From positions 1 through 29,866 of the forward strand of contig JAEZZZ010000149.1 of the NCBI GenBank assembly GCA_023418255.1: a DNA stretch of 29,866 nucleotides. The letters are read 5' to 3'. Numbering within the stretch: position 1 is the stretch's first letter; the number at the start of each line of letters is the position of its first letter. The notes beneath the pieces were generated by a model, which ran no database searches, was not told where the DNA came from, and saw only the letters and a list, made by a program, of their open reading frames with translations. This document shows, piece by piece, positions 15,209 through 24,093 of the stretch. The position numbers were made by a program, and so were the translations under genes. This DNA is from Bacteroidota bacterium (lineage in GTDB: Bacteria > Bacteroidota > Bacteroidia > Bacteroidales > Dysgonomonadaceae).

Positions 15209-16552
15209 TTATAGTCTTCCTTTAATAGCTTGTGATTCGGCTTCATATCCGGGCTTATCAAGCAGTGCGAACATGTTTTTCTTGTATGCTTCCACGCCGG
15301 GTTGATTAAACGGATTTACTCCGAGAAGATAGCCGCTTATACCGCATGTTTTTTCGAAAAAGTAAATCAATTGTCCAAGATATTTTTCGTTCAATTCCGG
15401 TATTTCCAATATAATGTTGGGAACATCTCCATCTACGTGTGCAATACGTGTCCCGGCTTCCGCCATCTTGTTTACTTCATCTACTCGTTTGTTGGCAAGG
15501 AAATTTAGTCCATCGAGATCGCGCGCGTCACGTGGAATTTTTAATTCTTTATTTGGTTTTTCTATCGAAATAACTGTTTCAAAAATAGAGCGTTCACCCT
15601 CTTGAATCCATTGTCCCATAGAGTGTAAATCGGTGGTAAAATCTACGGCCGCGGGGAAAATACCTTTGTGGTCTTTTCCTTCACTCTCGCCATAAAGTTG
15701 TTTCCACCACTCTGCAAAATAGTGCAATTTAGGATGGTAGTTAACTAAAATTTCTATTTTCTTGCCACGTTTGTACAACTCGTTACGAATTACCGCATAA
15801 ATGGCCGGAAGATTGTACTCAAACGATGTTGCCGCTTTTGTCGCTTTTTCAATTTCATGTGCTCCTCCGATGAGTTCTCGAATGTTAATTCCCGCGACGG
15901 CTATCGGTAAGAGTCCCACAGGGGTAAGCACCGAATAGCGTCCTCCGACATTGTCAGGAATGATGAAAGTCTTGTATCCTTCGGAATCGGACAATACCCG
16001 AAGTGCTCCTTTTGACGCATCAGTGATGGCAACAATTTGTTTTTGTGCAGCCTCTTTTCCTTGGTTTGTTTCTAACAAATCTTTCAGCAACCGGAATGCA
16101 ATGGCGGGTTCCGTTGTTGTTCCCGATTTGGAAATGTTGATGATGCCAAATTTTTTGTCCTTCAGGTAATCTAACAATTCTGCCAGATAGTCTTCGCTGA
16201 TGTTATTGCCGGCGTATAAGATAATGGGGTCTTTTCGTTCGTTTTGCAGTTGTGCAAAGGGGTTTGATAGCGCGTCAATAACGGCTCTCGCGCCCAGATA
16301 ACTACCACCGATTCCTACAACAACCACCACATCACATAAGGTGCGAAGTGTGACGGCAGTGTCTTCAATATCGCGGATTAAATCTTCTGAAATAGATGAT
16401 GGAAGTGTTACCCAGCCCAAAAAGTCAGCTCCCTCTCTTCTTCCATCATAAAGAGCTTGATTACATGCTGTTGCTTTTGGAGCTTGTTGTAAGATTTCCT
16501 CTTCTGACAGTGCATTTGCAATATGCTTGATGTTTAATTTTACATTATCCAT
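15209..16552 (-). CDS. pgi: Glucose-6-phosphate isomerase
   Basis: Glycolytic and gluconeogenic enzyme interconverting glucose-6-phosphate and fructose-6-phosphate in the cytoplasm. The sugar-isomerase domains show VVGIGGSYLGARAVIDAL (78-95) and the phosphate-binding ISKSGTTTEPA (140-150). Further landmarks are NVGGRYSVLTPVGLLP and, near the C-terminus, NPFNQPGVEAYKKNMF. At 447 residues it is the short bacterial form, not the ~550-residue E. coli type. It starts 32 bases after the gpsA stop on the same strand and is followed by a terminator-like hairpin. Confidence 0.96.
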   Translation of the reverse strand: MDNVKLNIKHIANALSEEEILQQAPKATACNQALYDGRREGADFLGWVTLPSSISEDLIRDIEDTAVTLRTLCDVVVVVGIGGSYLGARAVIDALSNPFAQLQNERKDPIILYAGNNISEDYLAELLDYLKDKKFGIINISKSGTTTEPAIAFRLLKDLLETNQGKEAAQKQIVAITDASKGALRVLSDSEGYKTFIIPDNVGGRYSVLTPVGLLPIAVAGINIRELIGGAHEIEKATKAATSFEYNLPAIYAVIRNELYKRGKKIEILVNYHPKLHYFAEWWKQLYGESEGKDHKGIFPAAVDFTTDLHSMGQWIQEGERSIFETVISIEKPNKELKIPRDARDLDGLNFLANKRVDEVNKMAEAGTRIAHVDGDVPNIILEIPELNEKYLGQLIYFFEKTCGISGYLLGVNPFNQPGVEAYKKNMFALLDKPGYEAESQAIKGRL

Positions 16553-16584
16553 AACTCATTATTTTTTTGACGATTGTTTGCAAA

Positions 16585-17580
16585 TTAAAAATACTTTATT
16601 AGGCGATTGATACCTGCTTGGGGATTGAGTTTTTCATACAGTATTTCATACATCGTTTGCGCAATGGGAATCTCTACATTAAAGCGTTGGTTCATTTCTT
16701 GGATGGCCTTGGCGGCATAATAGCCTTCGGCAATCATCTTCATCTCTAGTTGCGCTGTTTTGATGGAATAGCCCTTCCCTATCATTGTTCCTAACGTGCG
16801 GTTTCGACTAAACTGTGAATATCCGGTAACCAGCATATCTCCAAGATAATGGATGTCGTAAATGCTACGCTTAATAGGAATTACTCCATTTAGAAACTGC
16901 TCCATTTCCTTTGCACAATAGCTCATTAGCACAGCCTGAAAATTATCGCCATATTGTAAACTCTGACAAATCCCTGCCGCAATGGCATAAATATTTTTTA
17001 GCACAGCTGCCAATTCAATGCCTACCACATCGTTTGATACAAATGTTTTTAAAATTCGTGAACGAAGCTGCTGTGCCATTTGTTCTGCCTTTTCTTCGTT
17101 TTTGCTAGCAATGGTTAGGAACGACAAGCGCTCCATAGCTACTTCCTCAGCGTGGCAGGGACCGGATATAACGCCCGTGTTTTCAATGGGAATTTTGAAA
17201 CTGTCTGCCAAATATTCGCTAATCACCATATTGGAATTGGGCTCTATGCCTTTGGTCGCGGAAAAAATCATTTTTCCGCGAAATGTGCTGTTCCACACTT
17301 TGCGCAAATATTGTCGTACATAAGGTGATGGAATGGCAAGAATGATGGTGTCAGAATCCTTAATTGCTTTCTCAATGTTAGAATAAAAGGTGATTTGTGA
17401 CAGATTGAATTTTACGTTTGTTAGATAATCAGGATTATGTCCCAACTCGTAAAAGTCATTAATTTGTTTGTCTCGACGAATGAACCAGTTGATGTTTTTT
17501 TTGTTCATCAACACAATTTTAGCCAATGCCGTAGCCCAAGTTCCACCGCCCAAAATGCAAATCTTCCCTACATGATCCAT
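16585..17580 (-). CDS. gpsA: NAD(P)H-dependent glycerol-3-phosphate dehydrogenase
   Basis: Reduces dihydroxyacetone phosphate to sn-glycerol-3-phosphate, the backbone precursor of phospholipids. The Rossmann motif CILGGGTWATALA (8-20), K110 in SATKGIEPNSN, ISGPCHAEEVA (138-148), the catalytic K195 in AAVLKNIYAIAAGI and RNRTLG later in the chain are typical. The 331-residue length is normal. The equal gaps of 32 bases to lysS and pgi point to one transcription unit lysS-gpsA-pgi. Confidence 0.95.
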   Translation of the reverse strand: MDHVGKICILGGGTWATALAKIVLMNKKNINWFIRRDKQINDFYELGHNPDYLTNVKFNLSQITFYSNIEKAIKDSDTIILAIPSPYVRQYLRKVWNSTFRGKMIFSATKGIEPNSNMVISEYLADSFKIPIENTGVISGPCHAEEVAMERLSFLTIASKNEEKAEQMAQQLRSRILKTFVSNDVVGIELAAVLKNIYAIAAGICQSLQYGDNFQAVLMSYCAKEMEQFLNGVIPIKRSIYDIHYLGDMLVTGYSQFSRNRTLGTMIGKGYSIKTAQLEMKMIAEGYYAAKAIQEMNQRFNVEIPIAQTMYEILYEKLNPQAGINRLIKYF

Positions 17581-17612
17581 GTTTTTTTCTTCGATAAATG
17601 ATAATTAGGAGA

Positions 17613-19343
17613 TTATTTTATTTTTTCTACCCACAATTTTACTTCATCAAGCGATGGGTTAGTCAATTCCAGCTTGTGTTTTTTACGTAACCCACACAAT
17701 TCTTGATGTAATTTGTTGGGATTCAAATCACGCAAATCTGATATTTGGTTGTAGCCTGCACGCTGAAGCACCGGAACCCAGCCTTCGGGAATTCCCAGTT
17801 CTATGTATTTGCTTACGGGATCTTTTTTCGTTTTCTTTTCGGGGCGCATCTGTGGGAAGAGGAGCACTTCTTGAATTGATGTTTGCCCTGTTAAAAGCAT
17901 GGTCAACCGATCCATGCCAATACCCATTCCGGCGGTTGGGGGCATGCCATACTCCAATGCTCTCAGGAAATCCTGGTCGATAAACATGGCTTCGTCATCT
18001 CCTTTTTCCGACAGACGCAGTTGTTCTTCGAATCGTTCGCGTTGGTCAATGGGATCGTTCAGCTCTGAATAGGCATTTGCCACCTCTTTTCCGTTAATCA
18101 TCAACTCAAAACGTTCCGTAAGGCGGGGATTGTCGCGATGGCGTTTGGTGAGTGGTGACATTTCAATGGGATAATCAATGATGAATGTAGGTTGTATGAA
18201 GTGTTTCTCGCACTTCTCTCCAAAAATCTCATCGATCAGTTTACCAACCCCCATGGTTTCATCAGTCGGGATATCGAGTTGTTTGCACACATCGCGTAAC
18301 TGTTTTTCGTCCATGCCCGAAATGTCAATGCCTGTGTGTTGTTTGATGGCTTCTAACATTGGCACGCGTGGGTAGGGTGCTTTGAAGTCGATTTCTGTAT
18401 CGCCCGTTTTTACTTTGGTGGTTCCAAGCACTTCCCGCGCAACGTGTTCGAGCATTTGCTCGGTAAATTCCATCATCCAGTGATAATCTTTATACGCAAC
18501 ATATATTTCCATAACGGTGAATTCCGGATTGTGTGTGCGATCCATCCCTTCGTTGCGGAAATCACGCGAAAACTCATAGACACCTTCAAATCCTCCAACA
18601 ATAAGGCGTTTGAGATACAACTCGTTGGCAATGCGAAGGTACAACGGAATGTCCAGTGCATTGTGATGTGTCACGAATGGACGAGCGGCGGCACCGCCGG
18701 GGATACTTTGCAAAACAGGCGTGTCCACCTCCAAATATCCTCTTGCGTTGAAAAAATCACGCATGGCATTGAATATCCGGGTGCGTTTTATAAAAATATC
18801 TTTCACATGATCGTTTACAATCAAATCGACATATCGGCGACGATAGCGCAGTTCAGGGTCGCTGAATTTGTCGTATGCCACACCATCTTTCATCTTTACC
18901 ACAGGTAGTGGACGCAATGATTTCGATAACACGGTAAGCGATTGGGCATGAATGGAAATTTCTCCCATTTGTGTGCGGAATACATAGCCCGTGACACCCA
19001 CAAAGTCGCCTATATCCAATAGTTTCTTAAAAACAGTGTTGTAGAGGTTTTTGTCTTCATCAGGACATAAATCGTCGCGTGTAATATATATTTGAATTCT
19101 TCCTTTGGAATCCAGCAGTTCTATAAACGAGGCCTTGCCCATTATGCGACGGCTCATGATGCGACCGGCAATGCTTACTTGACGCTTGGTGTCATCGGCA
19201 TCGTTAAACTGTTCTTTGATGTCTTCAGAATATGCATCTACTTTGTAGAGTGCTGCGGGATAAGGCTCTACGCCTGCTTGACGCAGTGCGTCAAGACTTT
19301 GTCGGCGAATAAGTTCTTGTTCGCTGAGTTCTAATTGGTGCAT
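17613..19343 (-). CDS. lysS: Lysyl-tRNA synthetase, class II
   Basis: Charges tRNA-Lys with lysine. The N-terminal OB-fold anticodon-binding domain (about 55-140) is followed by the class II core: motif 2 VYEFSRDFRNEGMDRTHNPEF (255-275) and motif 3 AGMGIGMDRLTMLLTG (471-486). E. coli-type enzymes end soon after motif 3, at about 505 residues. This one has 576, with about 70 extra residues (503-576) that look like a small helical, helix-hairpin-helix-like domain (GIPEGWVPVLQRAGYNQISDL). I believe such an extension is common in Bacteroidetes LysRS. First gene of the lysS-gpsA-pgi unit. Confidence 0.96.
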   Translation of the reverse strand: MHQLELSEQELIRRQSLDALRQAGVEPYPAALYKVDAYSEDIKEQFNDADDTKRQVSIAGRIMSRRIMGKASFIELLDSKGRIQIYITRDDLCPDEDKNLYNTVFKKLLDIGDFVGVTGYVFRTQMGEISIHAQSLTVLSKSLRPLPVVKMKDGVAYDKFSDPELRYRRRYVDLIVNDHVKDIFIKRTRIFNAMRDFFNARGYLEVDTPVLQSIPGGAAARPFVTHHNALDIPLYLRIANELYLKRLIVGGFEGVYEFSRDFRNEGMDRTHNPEFTVMEIYVAYKDYHWMMEFTEQMLEHVAREVLGTTKVKTGDTEIDFKAPYPRVPMLEAIKQHTGIDISGMDEKQLRDVCKQLDIPTDETMGVGKLIDEIFGEKCEKHFIQPTFIIDYPIEMSPLTKRHRDNPRLTERFELMINGKEVANAYSELNDPIDQRERFEEQLRLSEKGDDEAMFIDQDFLRALEYGMPPTAGMGIGMDRLTMLLTGQTSIQEVLLFPQMRPEKKTKKDPVSKYIELGIPEGWVPVLQRAGYNQISDLRDLNPNKLHQELCGLRKKHKLELTNPSLDEVKLWVEKIK

Positions 19344-19743
19344 TTTTTATAAATCTGTTATTATTTGGTCTATTTTTAACTTTCACCTAAGTCCGGCTTT
19401 TCCTTGACGATAGGTGTCTGCAATACAATTTCTCTATGGCATAATTGAATCAAACTCAATTTCTGCACATTTCGGTTGACGAAAAAGCACTATATTTTGC
19501 AAAAATACGAAATATATTGTATTTATTAGTATAGATTGGGGAAAAATAGATTGGTTGCATCTGACTGTCAAATGCAACTTTTACGGCTACAAGTTTATAA
19601 AAATATTCGAAAGGGTTTTCAGAACCAAGACATTTTCTTGACCTCCTATTAAACAGACATCATATTTAACTGATGTACTGAACCTTATACTAAAAAAATC
19701 ACTCTGCGATTTTTAGCATGAGTTAATATTTATGGATACATAT
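19344..19743. other. Gene-free stretch upstream of lysS
   Basis: About 400 bases with no supported gene. It contains the candidate lysS -7 element at 19500-19507 and a hairpin at 19690-19716 (CTAAAAA.. with GATTTTTAG) just past the decayed transposase, which may have been its terminator. Nothing else is recognised. Confidence 0.5.
19500..19507 (-). promoter_or_regulatory. Candidate -7 element of lysS
   Basis: Read on the minus strand the site is TATTTTTG, matching TAnnTTTG, about 157 bases before the lysS start. There is no clear -33 match. Confidence 0.4.
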
Positions 19744-20571
19744 CTAAATCTTAGTAAAAAAAAGTATTGCATTCTGAATTTTGCGTCATTTCTCCAACCT
19801 TTTGTATTGAGCTTTATAGTCTTTTGCTTTTGCATTTGTCACACCCGTTTCTATTGCGATTTTTTATGCAGTTTTGATGTCTATTGCGGTTAAGCTTGGC
19901 ATCTTTAATATTTGTTGGCTCCATTGATATAGGCTTCCCACAGATCCATGAAGATGGTACTGTGACGCTTTACGCTGTTTCGAGGGAATACCGGTAAATA
20001 AATTATTTACGCTTTTCTTGCTTCGACCGGATACAACCTCAACAACCACTCCGGTGAACCTATCTGATAAAGTGCTTAAAAACCGATATCCTTTCTTGTT
20101 GATTTTTCGTCAATACTCAAATGGGCATAATATTTATCGACACCCCCTTCGTTCTAAATCGACGAGAAACATTCCTTTGCATAATCCTGCTTAACCTGTG
20201 AATAGCTTAACGACAAAAGCTTGATTGTGCGATTTTGGCTTTTTGTCAGAAATAACGTGTCTATCATTTTCTTCAAGCAAAGTGGTGATTCGCTCGCCGA
20301 CTCCTACCCAACGAAATTCTACCGAGCTAATTTCGTTTCTTCTCTTTATAGCAAGGAATACGAACTGTCAAATTCGGCTTGTATTGCCACAAATCCAAGT
20401 GACAAAAATGCGTACAGGACAGTAATCATAAATTGGATAGCGTCCCTGTTCGTTATCAACGAAAGTTTGTTGATACAACAAAACTCTGTTCTTCTTTATT
20501 TCAGTATTATCAACTTGCCATAAATCATTTATGTGTAACAATATCTTTGCTATTAACTCGGATATGTTCAT
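19744..20571 (-). pseudogene. Decayed ISL3-family transposase
   Basis: Reading the minus strand in shifting frames recovers pieces of one DDE transposase in order: an N-terminal start MNISELIAKILLHINDLW (from 20571), a zinc-finger-like patch, YYAHLSIDEKS with the first catalytic Asp (about 20128-20098), KGYRFLSTLSD...VVVEVVSGRSKKSVNNLF, MDLWEAYINGAN with the second Asp (about 19950-19912), and a C-terminal piece ETGVTNAKAKDY...AILFFFTKI ending at a TAG at 19744-19746. HLSIDEKS and MDLWEAY are hallmarks of DDE_Tnp_ISL3. At least three frameshifts, several stops and a missing segment of roughly 100 or more residues before ETGVTNAKA make it non-functional. Terminal inverted repeats could not be identified with confidence. 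Confidence 0.8.
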
Positions 20572-20711
20572 AAAAACAAAGATAATACATTATTGTCAAA
20601 TCACACTAAAACTATCTGGACCGGGACATTTGCTCTGAAACAGGTAAAGATCATAGAAGTCCCCTCTCCTTTTTAGGATTAGGAATTTTTCATAGACTCT
20701 CTTCCTTCAAT

Positions 20712-20745
20712 AAAAAAAGGATTCGAACTTACAGCTGAATCCTTT
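20712..20745 (-). terminator. Rho-independent terminator of ahpCF
   Basis: AAAGGATTC (20716-20724) pairs perfectly with GAATCCTTT (20737-20745) around a 12-base loop. On the minus strand a run of T follows (complement of the A-run 20712-20718). It is 34 bases past the ahpF stop. Confidence 0.85.
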
Positions 20746-20778
20746 CTTAATAAATTCCATTGTGATGAAATAATCTCA

Positions 20779-22335
20779 TTATGCATCATTCAAATGGCGA
20801 ATCTTATCATCGAACATAGAAAGAGCGGCCTTGGCTCCTTCTCCCATAGCGATAATAATCTGTTTGTAAGGAACGGTTGACACATCGCCGGCGGCATAAA
20901 CACCTGGTGTTGAGGTTCTACAAAACTCATCAATCACAATTTCACCACGTGGGTTGCATTCAACGACATCCGCTAGAGCTTTGCTATTTGGTGATAGACC
21001 AATTTGGACAAAAACACCATCCAAGTCGATGGTTTTCTCTTCTTCGGTCTTGCGGTCTTTCACTCGAATACCTACAACTTTTTCGCCATCACCCAAAATT
21101 TCAAGACTTTGCGTTGAGGCAAACATCTCGATATTTGCTATTTGGCGTGCTTTTTCCTGCAAAACAGTGTCAGCGCGATAGGTATCGAGAAATTCCAGCA
21201 ACGTCACTTTGTTGCAAATGCCTGCCAAGTCGATAGCTGCCTCAACACCGGAATTTCCCCCACCGATAACGGCAACATTTTTACCTTTATAGAATGGACC
21301 GTCGCAATGTGGACAAAATGCCACTCCGCGACCAATATATTCGCTCTCGCCGGGAATGTTTAATTGACGCCAACCTGCTCCCGTAGCTACAATCAGATAA
21401 AGTGATTTAAACTTCTCGCCACCACGAACCGAAACAATTTTGCTGTTTCCTTCTACAAACACTTCGGTAACCATACGGTTTTCAAAAATATCAATGGGAT
21501 AATCATTCAAATGTGCCAAAAGATTGGCAGCCAATTGGCTTCCCGTAGTTTTGGGGACAGATATAAGATTTTCGATGCCAACGGTTTCTTTCACTTGTCC
21601 ACCAATTTTATCGGCTATCAAAGCAACTTTCAATCCTTTACGCGCAGCGTATATAGCGGCTGACGAACCGGCAGGTCCTCCACCCATCACAATGAGATCG
21701 TATTCCCGCTCCGGCATCTCTTTCTTTTTCATGTTACTACCAAAAGCTTCTTCAAGCTTGGACAACAAAGTTCCCATATTACCTAAACCAACATGCAACA
21801 TTGTGCCATTTGCATAAACAGTGGGTACTCCTTGCAACTTTAACCTATCAACTTCTTCTTGGTAAATAGCACCGTCAACCATTTCATGCGTAATGTTATC
21901 CGACAGAGAAGTCATCGCGTTCAGCGATTGCACCACTTCGGGACAATTGGTGCATGTGAGAGAGACGTATGTAGTAAGGCGGATTTTGCCGTTCAACGAA
22001 CGGATGTGTTCACAAAGAGCATCATCGGGCAGGTTTTTTCCTTTACCGTCACAATTTAATACCGCCATCAAAAGCGATGTAAACTCGTGACCGTTAGGTA
22101 CTCCACGAAAAGAAATTCCTGTTTCTTTACCATCTTTTAAAAGATGAAACACCAAAGCTGTGCCTTCATGTATTTTGCACGAAATTTTATCACTGCAAGA
22201 GGCTACGTCTTCCAATAACTCAATCAACTCTGCTCTCTTTTCGTGCTCATCGGCAACATGAATATCGAACGTATAAGATGAATTAAGAGCAGAAAAGATA
22301 TCTCTTACCTGCTCTTTTAATGAAGAATCTAACAT
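20779..22335 (-). CDS. ahpF: Alkyl hydroperoxide reductase subunit F
   Basis: NADH-dependent flavoprotein that re-reduces AhpC after peroxide reduction. The N-terminal double thioredoxin-fold domain (about 1-200) carries the redox pair C128/C131 in TCTNCPEV. The thioredoxin-reductase-like part has the FAD motif MGGGPAGSSAAIYAARKG (217-234), the second redox pair C341/C344 in FCPHCDGPF and the NADH motif VAVIGGGNSGVEAA (354-367). A conserved VYAAGDVS block near the end binds FAD. Length 518 residues fits the family. It starts 9 bases after the ahpC stop and shares its promoter. Confidence 0.97.
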   Translation of the reverse strand: MLDSSLKEQVRDIFSALNSSYTFDIHVADEHEKRAELIELLEDVASCSDKISCKIHEGTALVFHLLKDGKETGISFRGVPNGHEFTSLLMAVLNCDGKGKNLPDDALCEHIRSLNGKIRLTTYVSLTCTNCPEVVQSLNAMTSLSDNITHEMVDGAIYQEEVDRLKLQGVPTVYANGTMLHVGLGNMGTLLSKLEEAFGSNMKKKEMPEREYDLIVMGGGPAGSSAAIYAARKGLKVALIADKIGGQVKETVGIENLISVPKTTGSQLAANLLAHLNDYPIDIFENRMVTEVFVEGNSKIVSVRGGEKFKSLYLIVATGAGWRQLNIPGESEYIGRGVAFCPHCDGPFYKGKNVAVIGGGNSGVEAAIDLAGICNKVTLLEFLDTYRADTVLQEKARQIANIEMFASTQSLEILGDGEKVVGIRVKDRKTEEEKTIDLDGVFVQIGLSPNSKALADVVECNPRGEIVIDEFCRTSTPGVYAAGDVSTVPYKQIIIAMGEGAKAALSMFDDKIRHLNDA

Positions 22336-22344
22336 AAGCCGTTA

Positions 22345-22911
22345 TTATATTTTTCCAACCAAATCGATGCTTGGTTTCAACGTGGCATCACCTTTTTTCC
22401 ATTTTGCCGGACACACTTGATCTTTGTGAGTTGCCACAAACTGAGCTGCTTCTACTTTGCGCAATAGTTCAGAGGCATCGCGACCAATTCCGTTGTCATG
22501 AATTTCGGCAATTTTAATCTCTCCTTCCGGATTGAAAACAAATGTTCCGCGATAGGCCATACCTTCTCCTTCGATAAACACACCAAAAGCTTTTGCTAAA
22601 TGGCCTAATGTGTCAGCCAACATAGGATATTTAATTTTTTTGATGCTGTCAGATGCGTCGTGCCATGCTTTGTGTACAAAGTGTGAGTCACAACTTACCG
22701 AGTATACTTCTACACCCATCGATTGGAATTTGTCATATTGCTCTGCCATATCTTCCAACTCGGTGGGACAAACAAATGTAAAGTCGGCGGGATAAAAGAA
22801 AAAGATTCCCCATTTTCCTTTTACATCCTCGGATGAAATTGTTTTAAAAGCACCATTGTGAAACGCCTGCAGTTTAAACTCAGGTAATTTTGAGTTGATA
22901 ATAGTTTCCAT
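22345..22911 (-). CDS. ahpC: Alkyl hydroperoxide reductase subunit C (peroxiredoxin)
   Basis: Typical 2-Cys peroxiredoxin that reduces hydrogen peroxide and organic hydroperoxides. The peroxidatic C48 is in YPADFTFVCPTELEDM and the resolving C167 in KDQVCPAKWKKG; R121 in AYRGTFVFNPEG lies in the expected place. An open frame reaches back to 22998 and would add a hydrophobic 29-residue segment, but the ATG at 22911 gives the standard 188-residue protein and the predicted promoter lies inside that extension. It heads the ahpC-ahpF operon. OxyR control is likely by analogy with Bacteroides, but no OxyR gene is in the window. Confidence 0.97.
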   Translation of the reverse strand: METIINSKLPEFKLQAFHNGAFKTISSEDVKGKWGIFFFYPADFTFVCPTELEDMAEQYDKFQSMGVEVYSVSCDSHFVHKAWHDASDSIKKIKYPMLADTLGHLAKAFGVFIEGEGMAYRGTFVFNPEGEIKIAEIHDNGIGRDASELLRKVEAAQFVATHKDQVCPAKWKKGDATLKPSIDLVGKI

Positions 22912-22948
22912 ACTTATTTCTTTATTAACATTTAAATTTTTATTGATG

Positions 22949-22979
22949 CAAACATACATAACACAAATAACAAGCACAA
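22949..22979 (-). promoter_or_regulatory. Promoter of ahpCF
   Basis: On the minus strand TTG (22979-22977) is followed after 20 bases by TATGTTTG (22956-22949), a full TAnnTTTG match. The start codon is about 38 bases downstream, supporting the 22911 start of ahpC. Confidence 0.7.
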
Positions 22980-23175
22980 CTATTATCAAAAATATCAATA
23001 GCCATTCATCTTTATTTATAACCTATGACTTCTCATCCGGAAAGCGATTATCATAACCCACAAGCCTAACAACCAAACCATTACTCACACAAAGAAGAAT
23101 CAATAAAATTCAAACACACAGTTTCAACAAAACATCATTGATTAGAATCTCTTCGAAAAATTGAAAATTATCTTG

Positions 23176-23183
23176 TACATTTG
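23176..23183 (+). promoter_or_regulatory. -7 element of the CPBP-DUF3109 operon
   Basis: TACATTTG matches TAnnTTTG and lies 20 bases before the ATG at 23203. A -33 match is poor (TTCG at 23152-23155). The site falls inside the upstream extension of the reading frame, supporting the shorter start. Confidence 0.6.
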
Positions 23184-23202
23184 CAAACCAAAAAGAGGCG
23201 AT

Positions 23203-24093
23203 ATGCGAAAGATTTTAAAAGAATATTCTCCGGCTTCGCGCGTTGTATTTCTATTTTTATTGGCGTTCGTTGGAATGACAGCTACAAGTCTATTTGTGTT
23301 TTTATTATTCAAACAGATAGACAGTGTTATCAGTATCTACATCGGCACCGTTGCGCAACAGCTTCTGTGTTTCATCGTTCCCGCCTTTTTAATTATCGAG
23401 TTAAGTGAAAGGGATCCGTTTTCTTATTTTTTGACGCTCAATCAGAGCAAACATCTTTTCAGGAAACTCGTATTTGGCGTAATCATCCTCATTGCGTCCT
23501 ATTTTATGGTGGCTTTTCTTGCACAATGGAACAAGGCGGTGCAATTGCCGGAAAGTCTTTCGAGTATCGAAGAATGGATGCGCGCAATGGAAAATAGTGC
23601 CGAACAAACAATGAACAGCATGCTTAGGAATGAGTCGCCAATAACACTGTTTTTTAATCTTTTGGTCGTTGCCGGTATGGCGGCGTTATCCGAAGAGATT
23701 TTTTTTCGTGGCACCATGCAACAGCTTTTGCAACAGAGTTGGCACAATCATCACGCGGCAGTTTGGGCGACAGCGTTTGTTTTTAGTGCCATTCACATGC
23801 AGTTTTTCGGTTTTTTTCCACGCCTTGTTTTGGGGGCTTTATTGGGATATCTGTTTGTTTATACGGGCAATTTATGGGTTCCTGTTTTTTTCCATTTTCT
23901 TAATAATGCGTTGGTTGTGATTGTCACTTACATCGGTCGCGACCAAGAGTGGTTGACACAAATCGATGAGATTCGCATAACGCCACTCTTTGGCATTTTG
24001 GCACTCGTAAGCGCGTTATTAACGGTATACCTGTTTCTTATTTATCAAAAAAAGCGTTCTCCATCGATTTTGAAGAGCAACAACAAAAGATGA
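23203..24093 (+). CDS. CPBP-family intramembrane metalloprotease
   Basis: Integral membrane protein of 296 residues with about eight hydrophobic segments and the CPBP/Abi (CAAX protease and bacteriocin-processing) motifs: EEIFFRG (E164, E165, R169), FSAIHMQF (H198) and HFLNNAL (H231, N235). These residues form the glutamate/histidine active site of the family. Substrates of bacterial members are mostly unknown; some process or give immunity to bacteriocins, others act in protein maturation. An in-frame TTG at 23161 exists, but the promoter at 23176 and the MRKILKEYSP start argue for 23203. The stop overlaps the next start codon by 4 bases (ATGA), so the two genes are translationally coupled. 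Confidence 0.88.
   Translation: MRKILKEYSPASRVVFLFLLAFVGMTATSLFVFLLFKQIDSVISIYIGTVAQQLLCFIVPAFLIIELSERDPFSYFLTLNQSKHLFRKLVFGVIILIASYFMVAFLAQWNKAVQLPESLSSIEEWMRAMENSAEQTMNSMLRNESPITLFFNLLVVAGMAALSEEIFFRGTMQQLLQQSWHNHHAAVWATAFVFSAIHMQFFGFFPRLVLGALLGYLFVYTGNLWVPVFFHFLNNALVVIVTYIGRDQEWLTQIDEIRITPLFGILALVSALLTVYLFLIYQKKRSPSILKSNNKR

Noticed and set aside
18444..18908. 154-codon open frame opposite lysS
   Set aside because: It lies wholly antisense to the conserved lysS core, whose reading frame is certain; the composition is that of a shadow frame.
20221..20523. 100-codon plus-strand open frame in the lysS-ahpF gap
   Set aside because: It is antisense to the decayed ISL3 transposase, which has recognisable protein motifs on the other strand.
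19616..20652. TTTCAGA near 19617 and its inverted match near 20634 as possible ends of the ISL3 element
   Set aside because: Only seven bases match cleanly and similarity fades at once; this is within chance for AT-rich DNA.
20715..20746. GATTCGAAC-like sequence suggesting a tRNA T-arm
   Set aside because: It is part of a perfect terminator hairpin after ahpF; no acceptor, D or anticodon arm surrounds it.
22912..22998. Hydrophobic N-terminal extension that would make AhpC membrane-anchored
   Set aside because: The predicted promoter lies inside it and the 22911 start gives the standard AhpC N-terminus.
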